NCBI RefSeq assembly: GCF_002292295.1
Contig: NZ_DBBS01000018.1
Coordinates: 62,001 to 126,000, forward strand
DNA: 64,000 bases
Direction: 5' to 3'
From: Sphingomonas sp. UBA978
GTDB taxonomy: Bacteria > Pseudomonadota > Alphaproteobacteria > Sphingomonadales > Sphingomonadaceae
Part shown: piece by piece, positions 16,532 to 23,798 of the stretch
How the letters are laid out: every line of letters starts with the position of its first letter
Numbering within the stretch: the first letter of the stretch is position 1
Translations under genes and position numbers: made by a program
Notes under the pieces: model-generated
Seen by the model: the letters and a program-made list of their open reading frames with translations, nothing else
What the model was told of the DNA's origin: nothing
Database searches by the model: none

Positions 16532-17767
16532 TCAGGCGGGCTTGACCCAAAAGCTGTCGAGCCCGCGAAAGCCGGGATTCATCGTATAGACCGCCTCATG
16601 CGCCGGATCGGCGACCAGCGTCGGGACGCGGGCGACCATCGCCTTCAGCAATTCCTGCGCCTCCAGCCGCGCGAGCGGCGCGCCGAGGCAGGTGTGCCGC
16701 CCCCCGCCGAACGAGAAATGCTTGACCGGCTTGCGCGCGATGTCGAACCGATCGGGATCGGGATTGACCGCGGGATCGTGGTTGAGCGCGGTCAGCATGA
16801 CCGAAATCTGGTGCCCCCTCGGGATGGCGACGCCGCCCAGTTCCATGTCTTCCGCCGCGATCCGGTCGGTCGAGAAGATCGGCGGTTCGAACCGGATCGC
16901 CTCGTCCACCGCATTGGGGATCAGGCCGGGATCGGCGACCAGCCGCGCCCAGCTGTCGCCGGTCCGCAGGATGTTGCACAGCGTCGTGCCGAGCAGGTCG
17001 GTCGTCGTCTGGTTGCCCGCAATCAGCAGCACCTGCGCATGTTCGACGATCTCCGGGTCGCTCAACCGTTCGCCCTGATGCTCGACGGTCATCAGCGCGG
17101 TGATGAGATCGTCGCCGTCCATCGGGCCGGCGCGGCGCAGGGCGATCTCCGCGCTGAACAATTGGTAGAGGCTGACCGCCGCGGCGGCCCCCTCCTCCTT
17201 CACCGCCGGCGGCGCGAGCGGGTTGAGCATCGCGGCGACCATCCGGTCCGACCAGACCTTGAAATCGTCGTGATGGCGCGAATCGATGCCCAGGATGTCG
17301 GCGATGGTGATCGTCGGCAGCGGGCGCGCGATCGCGTCGATGAAGTCGAACCCGCCGCCGTTCGCGCCCGCCGCGTCGATCAGCTGGTGGCACAACGCGG
17401 CGACGCGCGGCCGCGCCCGCTCGATCCGCTCGGCGTTGAAGGCGCGGCCGACCAGCCCGCGCACGCGCTTGTGCAGCGGATCGTCCATGAACATGATCGG
17501 CGGATCGCGCGTCAGGTCCTCGCCGCGCAGCCGCCGCGTCGACGTCTCCACCGTGTTGCGCGGGTCGCTCGGCAACTGGCGGTCCGCCAGCACCTTGCGC
17601 CCGACCTCCGCCGACAGCACGACATAGTCGCGCAGCACCCCGTCGTGCAGCACGGGGCATTTGCCGCGCGCCGCGTTGAGCACGGCATGCGGATCGGCGC
17701 GGAACGTCGGGGACAGCGAGGTGAGTTCCAGCCCGCGCGGCAGATCGTCGGGGACAGCGGTCATCAT
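16532..17767 (-). CDS. Cytochrome P450
   Basis: A 411-residue soluble bacterial P450. The heme loop is FSFGGGRHTCLG with Cys360. The ExxR helix and the I-helix are present, but the I-helix reads AGNQTT: the acid normally next to the oxygen-activating threonine is Gln253 (Thr254 kept). The start at 17767 (MMTAVPDD) has GAAAGG upstream; a longer start at 17785 would overlap the SDR stop as TGATG. It needs ferredoxin, and a [2Fe-2S] ferredoxin is encoded at 30276-30593. Role: hydroxylation of the hydrophobic substrate, likely before ketone formation by the SDR. No reductase is in the window. Confidence 0.9.
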   Translation of the reverse strand: MMTAVPDDLPRGLELTSLSPTFRADPHAVLNAARGKCPVLHDGVLRDYVVLSAEVGRKVLADRQLPSDPRNTVETSTRRLRGEDLTRDPPIMFMDDPLHKRVRGLVGRAFNAERIERARPRVAALCHQLIDAAGANGGGFDFIDAIARPLPTITIADILGIDSRHHDDFKVWSDRMVAAMLNPLAPPAVKEEGAAAAVSLYQLFSAEIALRRAGPMDGDDLITALMTVEHQGERLSDPEIVEHAQVLLIAGNQTTTDLLGTTLCNILRTGDSWARLVADPGLIPNAVDEAIRFEPPIFSTDRIAAEDMELGGVAIPRGHQISVMLTALNHDPAVNPDPDRFDIARKPVKHFSFGGGRHTCLGAPLARLEAQELLKAMVARVPTLVADPAHEAVYTMNPGFRGLDSFWVKPA

Positions 17768-17784
17768 GGGGCCTTTCGCGGACA

Positions 17785-18666
17785 TCAGGTGAGGGGCTGG
17801 AGATTGAGGATCTGCTTCGCCAGCGCGAGCAGCGCGACGTCGCTGGCCGGTTCGCCGCGCACCGCCGCCTCGATCTGGCGGTGGCGCGTCGCGATCTCGT
17901 CGCGATACTCGGGGTGGGTGACGACGTAGGACCGCCGCTCCGCCAGCGCGGCGAACGCCTGGTCGGCGACCGCCGCGGGGGTGATGCCGTTGTCGACGAA
18001 CGAGCGGGTGAAGGCGCGCTCCTCCGCCGCCGCGCTGGTCAGCGCATCGTGCCCGACGTGATCGGGCAGATTGCGGTCGGCATCGGTGATGTTGGTGGCG
18101 ACGCTGCCCGGGCACAGCACCGCGACGTGCAGGCCGAGCGGGCGCAGTTCGTGCGCCAGCGTTTCGGAAATCGCGACCACCGCATGCTTGCTCGCCGAAT
18201 AGACCGCCGATCCCCCCGGCGAGACGATCAGCCCGGTGATCGACGCGGTGTTGAGCACATAGCCCTGCGCGCCGCTGGCGATCATCGCGGGCACGAACAG
18301 GCTGATGCCATAGCCCAGCCCCAGCACGTTGACCGAGATCGTCCAGCGCCAGTCCTCGGGCGTCGCGGCGCTGGCAGGCGCCTTCCACGCGATACCGGCG
18401 TTGTTGACCAGCAGATACGGCGCGCCATGATCGGCGATCACCTGCGCCGCGACGTCGCGGTAGCGGTCGAGATCGGCGACATCGAGTCGGTAGGTGACGA
18501 CGCTTGCGCCGCCGGCGCGCAGATCCTCGGCCGCCCGCGCCAGCGCGCCCTCCTCGATATCGGCGAGCAACAGCGTCATGCCCTCCGCCGCGCAGCGCTG
18601 CGCGATGGCCAGGCCGATCCCGCTCGCGCCGCCGGTGATGAACGCCGTCTTGCCGCGCATGTCCAT
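17785..18666 (-). CDS. Short-chain dehydrogenase/reductase
   Basis: A 293-residue classical SDR: TGGASGIG cofactor loop at residues 11-18, NNAG, catalytic Ser in NTASITG and YSASK. It is first in the reverse operon SDR - P450 - Baeyer-Villiger enzyme and fits the alcohol-to-ketone step between the other two. The ATG at 18666 has GGAGCGG upstream; an ATG at 18687 would add seven residues. An operator-like dyad lies about 55 bp upstream. Confidence 0.88.
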   Translation of the reverse strand: MDMRGKTAFITGGASGIGLAIAQRCAAEGMTLLLADIEEGALARAAEDLRAGGASVVTYRLDVADLDRYRDVAAQVIADHGAPYLLVNNAGIAWKAPASAATPEDWRWTISVNVLGLGYGISLFVPAMIASGAQGYVLNTASITGLIVSPGGSAVYSASKHAVVAISETLAHELRPLGLHVAVLCPGSVATNITDADRNLPDHVGHDALTSAAAEERAFTRSFVDNGITPAAVADQAFAALAERRSYVVTHPEYRDEIATRHRQIEAAVRGEPASDVALLALAKQILNLQPLT

Positions 18667-18713
18667 GCCGCTCCGCTCCTTCGTCATCGGGTCCGTCCGA
18701 CTCGCTTTTGTCG

Positions 18714-18739
18714 TTGCTATTAGTCTATACTGACTATTA
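18714..18739. promoter_or_regulatory. AT-rich operator-like site upstream of the SDR-P450-BVMO operon
   Basis: The 60-bp gap before the SDR gene holds TTGCTATTA (18714-18722, repeated at 35631-35639), the dyad TAGTC-(6)-GACTA (18721-18736, spacer TATACT) and TGACTATTA (18731-18739, repeated at 26171-26179). The shared words across separate promoters point to one regulator. Confidence 0.45.
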
Positions 18740-18747
18740 TTGGATTG

Positions 18748-20010
18748 CTAGCCGTGATCGGCGACGGGCGGCGTGTAATAGAGCGCGCGCGCACCCGGAT
18801 CGCGCTTGATCCGGCCGATCTCGTTGCGCGCGATCATGCGCAGATGGACCTCGTCGGGCCCGTCGACGAAACGCAGCGCGCGCGCCCAGCCGAGGAAGCC
18901 GGCGAGCGGCGTGTCGTTGGTCAGGCCCATCGCGCCGAACACCTGCACCGCGCGATCGATCACCCGCGTCTGCAATCCCGCCGCGACCACCTTGATCGCC
19001 GACACGTCGATCTTCGCCGCCTTGTTGCCGAGCCGGTCGAGCACCGACGCGGCACGCAGCACCAGCAGCCGCGCCTGGTCGATCTCGATCCGCGACAGCG
19101 CGATCCAGTCCTGGATATTGGCGTAGTCCGACAGGTAGCGGCCGTAGACGCGGCGTTCGAGCGCGCGCTCGCACATCAGGTCGAGCGCCAGTTCGCACTG
19201 GCCGATCGTACGCATGCAATGGTGGATGCGACCCGGCCCCAGGCGCGCCTGCGCCAGCGCGAACCCCGCCCCCTCCTGCCCGAGCAGGTCGGTCACCGGC
19301 ACGCGCACGTCGCGGTACAGCAATTCGCAATGCCCCTCGACCGCCAGATGGTTGAGGACGGGCACGTTGCGCACGATCGTGAGGCCCGGCGTGTCCATCG
19401 GCACGATCACCATCGAATGGCGCGCATGCGGCGAGGCGTCGGGATCGTCGTCGGTGACGCCCATCACGATCGACATCCGGCAATGGGGGTGCAGCGCGCC
19501 GGTCGTGAACCATTTGCGGCCGTTGATGACATAATGGTCGCCGTCGCGGCGGATGCGCGTTTCGAGGTTGGTCGCATCGGCGGAGGCGACGTCCGGCTCG
19601 GTCATCGCGAAGCACGACCGGATATCGCCGCGCAGCAGAGGGTCCAGCCAGCGGCTGCGCTGCTCGGGGGTGGCGAACAGGTGGAGCAATTCCATGTTGC
19701 CCGTGTCGGGGGCGCTGCAATTGAACACTTCGGCCGACCAGGGCATCCGCCCGATCTGTTCGGCGAGCGGCGCGAATTCGAGGTTGGTCAGCCGCGTGCC
19801 CGGCTCGTCGTCGCGCAGCGCGGGCAGGAACAGGTTCCACAACCCCTCGTCGCGCGCCAGCTGCTTGAGCGGCTCCATGATCTCGGAGGGATAGCGGCCC
19901 GCCTCGGTCGCATGCGTCCAGGCGCGATTCTGCGGCAGGACATAGGTGTCGCGGAACGCCGCCATCCGGCCCCTCAGGTCCTCGACGCGCGGCGAATATT
20001 CGAAATCCAT
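18748..20010 (-). CDS. ACAD10/11-like acyl-CoA dehydrogenase (probable 4-hydroxyacyl-CoA-processing)
   Basis: A 420-residue protein of the acyl-CoA dehydrogenase fold. At the position of the usual catalytic glutamate near the C-terminus it has DGPDEVH, with Asp383 in place of Glu; this matches the ACAD10/11 subgroup as I recall it. At the alternative LCAD position it reads GPGR, not xERL. ACAD11 and the bacterial LvaC enzyme act on 4-phosphoacyl-CoA made by an APH-type kinase, removing phosphate to give an enoyl-CoA. Such a kinase is the adjacent gene on the same strand, 29 bp upstream. Plain alpha,beta-dehydrogenation remains possible. Confidence 0.8.
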   Translation of the reverse strand: MDFEYSPRVEDLRGRMAAFRDTYVLPQNRAWTHATEAGRYPSEIMEPLKQLARDEGLWNLFLPALRDDEPGTRLTNLEFAPLAEQIGRMPWSAEVFNCSAPDTGNMELLHLFATPEQRSRWLDPLLRGDIRSCFAMTEPDVASADATNLETRIRRDGDHYVINGRKWFTTGALHPHCRMSIVMGVTDDDPDASPHARHSMVIVPMDTPGLTIVRNVPVLNHLAVEGHCELLYRDVRVPVTDLLGQEGAGFALAQARLGPGRIHHCMRTIGQCELALDLMCERALERRVYGRYLSDYANIQDWIALSRIEIDQARLLVLRAASVLDRLGNKAAKIDVSAIKVVAAGLQTRVIDRAVQVFGAMGLTNDTPLAGFLGWARALRFVDGPDEVHLRMIARNEIGRIKRDPGARALYYTPPVADHG

Positions 20011-20039
20011 GGGATATCCTTTGGAAAGAGAGCTGCGGC

Positions 20040-21026
20040 TCAGGCGACCTGTTCGACCGCGAGCCGCGCGAAGCGTCCCGCGAGCCGGCCGACGTCGGAG
20101 GCATTGTCGGCGCTGGCGGTGCCCTGCCGCGCGCGCGCCGCAATCCCTTCGAAGATCACCGCGAGGCGGAACAGCGAGAAGGCGGTATGGAACGGCGCGA
20201 CCGCGAAGGTCTGCGTCGCGGCGGCGCGATAGCGGTCGAGATAGTCGCGCTCGCTCGGGATGCCGAGTGCGGCATGATCGAGATCGGCGATCCCCATATA
20301 GTCGGCGGCGTTCAGGTGCCAGCCGAGCGCACTATAGGCGACGTCCGCCGCGGGATGGCCCAGCGTCGACAATTCCCAGTCGAGCACGCCGACGACGCGC
20401 GGTTCGACGGGGTGATAGATCAGATTGCCGATGCGGAAGTCGCCATGGGCGATCGTGCTGACGTCGCTCGCCGGAATGTGGCGCGGCAGCCAGTCGATCA
20501 GGAAATCGATGTCCGCCGACGGCGCGCCCTCGGCCAGCTGCCATTGCCGCGTCCAGCGTCCGACCTGCCGTTCGAAGAAATTGCCCGGCCGTCCGAAATC
20601 GGCGAGGCCGCACGCCGCCCAGTCGACCGCATGCAGCGCCGCGAGCGTATCGGCCATCGCGAGATACATCGCGCGCCGGTCCGCGGGCGACACGCCGGGC
20701 AGCGAGGGATCGTTGAACACCCGCCCCTCGATCCGCTCCATCAGATAGAAGGGCGTGCCGATCACCGCGCGATCGTCGCAATAGAGCACCATGTCGGGCA
20801 CCGGCACCGCGCTGCCCGCCAGCGCCGCCATCACCCGATATTCGCGATCGATCGCATGGGCGGAGGGCAAGGCGTTGGGCGGCTGCTTGCGCAGCACGAG
20901 CCGCCGGTCGCCATAGGTGAGGAAGAAGGTCGGGTTCGACTGGCCGCCGGGAATCGACTCGATCGCCAGCGTTGCGGGCGCGCCGGGCAGCGCCGCCGTC
21001 AGAAATTTTTCGAGTGCCGCTTGCAT
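20040..21026 (-). CDS. APH-family phosphotransferase, LvaA/ACAD10-11 kinase-domain type
   Basis: A 328-residue kinase of the aminoglycoside-phosphotransferase fold. The catalytic loop is HGDFRIGNLIYH (His194-Gly-Asp196) and the metal site VLDWELSTLGHP, which are hallmarks of the kinase domain of ACAD10/11 and of Pseudomonas LvaA, not of drug-resistance enzymes. Predicted reaction: ATP-dependent phosphorylation of a 4-hydroxyacyl-CoA. It precedes and is probably co-transcribed with the ACAD10/11-like gene. Together they form, as two proteins, what is one fused protein in animals. Such activity would let gamma-hydroxy acids released from lactones enter beta-oxidation. Confidence 0.83.
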   Translation of the reverse strand: MQAALEKFLTAALPGAPATLAIESIPGGQSNPTFFLTYGDRRLVLRKQPPNALPSAHAIDREYRVMAALAGSAVPVPDMVLYCDDRAVIGTPFYLMERIEGRVFNDPSLPGVSPADRRAMYLAMADTLAALHAVDWAACGLADFGRPGNFFERQVGRWTRQWQLAEGAPSADIDFLIDWLPRHIPASDVSTIAHGDFRIGNLIYHPVEPRVVGVLDWELSTLGHPAADVAYSALGWHLNAADYMGIADLDHAALGIPSERDYLDRYRAAATQTFAVAPFHTAFSLFRLAVIFEGIAARARQGTASADNASDVGRLAGRFARLAVEQVA

Positions 21027-21170
21027 AGAATTACGTCCGCCCCTCCCGCTTGTGCGATATTCTGGTCTTAGGTGACTGATTCATCCGGGATAAATCGCGC
21101 CTTTCGGCGAAATCCCCTCGTAAACCCGCCGTTCGGGCATCTGCATACGGGATGCACAAACCACTATCCG

Positions 21171-21194
21171 CTTCGTATTTATACGTGTAGTTAA
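21171..21194. promoter_or_regulatory. AT-rich operator-like site between kinase and receptor genes
   Basis: The 268-bp divergent gap has CGTAT-TT-ATACG (21174-21185) followed by TATACGTGTAGTTAA (21180-21194). The latter matches 35550-35564 (TATACGCATAGTTAA) at 13 of 15 positions. The rest of the gap shows no gene. Confidence 0.42.
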
Positions 21195-21294
21195 GACCGC
21201 GAGTGAGGTAAAGCGCTTCCTGAGAAACCGGCAAAACGGTTCCGGGCCACGCCGCCCCGCACGATCGTCGAACGAAGAATCCTGAGGAGGGGAT

Positions 21295-23715
21295 ATGTCG
21301 AAAAGGGCTTTGCTGGGGACGGTGTCCCGCATCACATTCGGGGTCTGCGCGGCAGCGACCGCAGCCACCGGCGCCTGGGCGCAGACCGCCGCGCCGGCGC
21401 CCGCCCGGACCACGCCGGCCGCCACCGCCACGACCGCCGCCCCGGCTACCGCCCAGACCACCGCAGACGACGCTCCCGACATCATCGTCACCGCGCAGAA
21501 GCGCAGCGAGAGCATTCGCGACGTCGGCATGTCGATCCAGGCGCTGTCGACCCGGTCGCTGATCGACGCCGGCGTCGCCGCGCCGCAGGATCTGGTCAAG
21601 GTCGTGCCGGGCTTCGCCAGCAACCCGACGCCCTATGGCGCCAACGTCTATACGCTGCGCGGCATCGGTTATCAGGAAACCACGCTGTCCGCTGCGCCGA
21701 CCGTCACCGTCTACAGCGACGAGGTGCCGATCCCGTTCAGCCCGGAAACGATCGGCGTCGCGCTCGATCTGGAGCGGGTCGAGGTGCTCAAGGGGCCGCA
21801 GGGCACGCTATACGGCCAGAATTCGACCGGCGGCCTCATCAACTTCATCGCCGCCCGCCCGACCGACCGGCTCAGCGCCGGCGGCCAGCTCAGCTACGCC
21901 AGCTTCGGCGCGGTCGATGTCGAGGCCTTCCTGTCGGGGCCGGTCACCGACACGCTGAAGGCACGCGCCGCGTTCAAGGTCAGCCAGGGCGGCGCATGGC
22001 AGAAGAGCTACACGACCGGCGCCAAACTCGGCGAGCGCGACCTGCTCAACGGCCGGCTGCTGCTCGACTGGAATCCCGGCAGCCGCTTCCACGCCAGCCT
22101 CAACGTCAGCGCATGGCGCGACCATGGCGAGACGCCGGCGCCGCAATTCTTCGGGCTGCAGGTGCTGACGCCGGGCGCGACCGCGCTGATGCCGCCCGGG
22201 CTGGTCGCCTATCCCGTCGCGCCGCACGACAATCGCTACGCCGACTGGGACCAGGGCGTCGACTATCACCGGCGCAATTCCTTCGTCTTCACCTCGCTCC
22301 GGCTCGGCTATGACGTCACCGACGACGTCAGCCTGACGACGCTGTCCTCCTATCAGCATTTCCGGCGCGACCAGCCGGTCGAGGGCGACGGCACCTCCTT
22401 CGAGGATTATTCGACCGTCCAGCAGGGCGACGTGAAGACCTGGTATCAGGAGGCGCGGCTCGCCGGCACGTTCGGCGGTCGCGGCAACTGGATGCTGGGC
22501 GGCAATTACGAACACGACACGGTGTTCGACCAGTTCCAGATCCTCGACAAGGATGGGTCGCTCAGTCACGTCCTGCTTTCCGTATCGCCGCTCGTCATCC
22601 TCAACCTGCCGGGCAATTACGAGCGGACGGACCAAAGGATTTCCACGGGCGCGGTGTTCGGCAACGTCGAATATCCGCTCACCCCGACGCTGAAGCTGCA
22701 GGGATCGGCGCGCTATACCAAGACCACCCGCAACTTCTTCGGCCAGGCGTTCGATGGGGTGAACGGCAACACCGCCTTCTTTTTCACGCTGCTGCAGGCG
22801 CAGCTGCGTGCGGCCTATGGCGTCTTCACGCCCAGCGGGCAGACGCCGGGGCTGAAGGACTGCCTGTCGCTGGGTGCGGCGCCGACCTTCCTGATGGGAT
22901 GCCGCACCGACACGCTGAAGGAGGACAATGTCAGCTGGCGGGTCGGCCTCAACTGGAAGGCGTCGGCGGACACGCTGCTCTATGCCAACGTCAGCCAGGG
23001 CTACAAGGCGGGCAGCTTCCCGACGATCATCGCCTCCACCCAGGCGGAGATGGACCCGGTGACGCAGGAAAAGGTGGTCGCCTATGAAGCGGGCGTGAAG
23101 ACGGCGCTGTTCGACCGCACGCTCGACCTGACCGCGGCGGCCTTCTACTACGACTATCGCAACAAGCAGACGATCGGCCGCTATGCCGACATCGCGTTCG
23201 GGACGCTGCTGAAGCTCATCAACGTGCCGAAATCGCGCGTCGCCGGCGTCGAGCTGTCGGCGGCGTGGCGTCCGGTGCCCGGGCTGACGATCAACCCGGT
23301 GCTCTCCTATATCGATACGAAGGTGCGCGGCCGCTTCCTCAACTTCGACTATCTCGGCCAGCCGCAGGATTTCGGCGGCCAGGCCTTCCCGCTCGTGCCC
23401 AAGGTACAGGGGTCGCTCGACGCGCAATATCGCTGGTCGATCGGCGGCGGGGCGAAGGCGTTCCTCGGCGGAAATCTCGCGGTGCAGGGCAAGACCTATT
23501 CGGGCTTCATCCCCAACGACAACGAAAAGGTGCCGTCCTACACGCTGCTCGACCTGCGCGCCGGGGTGGAGAAGGACGGCTGGCGGCTGAGCGTGTGGGG
23601 ACGCAACGTCACCGACAGCTGGTACTGGACCTCGGCCACGCGCATCAACGACGCGCTGGTCCGCCAGACCGGCATGCCGCGCACGATCGGCGCAACGATC
23701 GGCTTCGCCTACTGA
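21295..23715 (+). CDS. TonB-dependent outer-membrane receptor
   Basis: An 806-residue receptor. Signal peptide ends at about residue 30 (TGAWAQ). An Ala/Thr/Pro-rich linker is followed by the TonB-box region (DIIVTAQKRSES), plug domain (residues about 60-180, with VEVLKGPQGTLYGQNSTGG) and beta-barrel ending in an aromatic residue (IGFAY). GAGGAGGGG just upstream is a strong ribosome binding site. It belongs to the large sphingomonad group of receptors for hydrophobic or complex organic substrates and lacks features of a siderophore receptor. Likely the uptake route for the supercluster's substrate. Confidence 0.92.
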   Translation: MSKRALLGTVSRITFGVCAAATAATGAWAQTAAPAPARTTPAATATTAAPATAQTTADDAPDIIVTAQKRSESIRDVGMSIQALSTRSLIDAGVAAPQDLVKVVPGFASNPTPYGANVYTLRGIGYQETTLSAAPTVTVYSDEVPIPFSPETIGVALDLERVEVLKGPQGTLYGQNSTGGLINFIAARPTDRLSAGGQLSYASFGAVDVEAFLSGPVTDTLKARAAFKVSQGGAWQKSYTTGAKLGERDLLNGRLLLDWNPGSRFHASLNVSAWRDHGETPAPQFFGLQVLTPGATALMPPGLVAYPVAPHDNRYADWDQGVDYHRRNSFVFTSLRLGYDVTDDVSLTTLSSYQHFRRDQPVEGDGTSFEDYSTVQQGDVKTWYQEARLAGTFGGRGNWMLGGNYEHDTVFDQFQILDKDGSLSHVLLSVSPLVILNLPGNYERTDQRISTGAVFGNVEYPLTPTLKLQGSARYTKTTRNFFGQAFDGVNGNTAFFFTLLQAQLRAAYGVFTPSGQTPGLKDCLSLGAAPTFLMGCRTDTLKEDNVSWRVGLNWKASADTLLYANVSQGYKAGSFPTIIASTQAEMDPVTQEKVVAYEAGVKTALFDRTLDLTAAAFYYDYRNKQTIGRYADIAFGTLLKLINVPKSRVAGVELSAAWRPVPGLTINPVLSYIDTKVRGRFLNFDYLGQPQDFGGQAFPLVPKVQGSLDAQYRWSIGGGAKAFLGGNLAVQGKTYSGFIPNDNEKVPSYTLLDLRAGVEKDGWRLSVWGRNVTDSWYWTSATRINDALVRQTGMPRTIGATIGFAY

Positions 23716-23720
23716 CCCGC

Positions 23721-23750
23721 GGCGGGTGGAGGGGATCGCCCTCCCCCGCC
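23721..23750. terminator. Strong hairpin between the two receptor genes
   Basis: A 12-bp stem with a single bulged T at 23727 and a 5-base loop can be drawn from 23721 to 23750, six bases after the first receptor's stop. No T run follows, so it may be an mRNA-stabilising or attenuating structure and not a full terminator. Confidence 0.5.
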
Positions 23751-23798
23751 GGCGGCATGCACATTCCATCCTAACTCGGACGGGGGTTCCTTACCGTA

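Noticed and set aside
20040..21026. Aminoglycoside resistance kinase
   Set aside because: The HGDFRIGN and LDWELSTLG motifs and pairing with an acyl-CoA dehydrogenase match the ACAD10/11-LvaA group.
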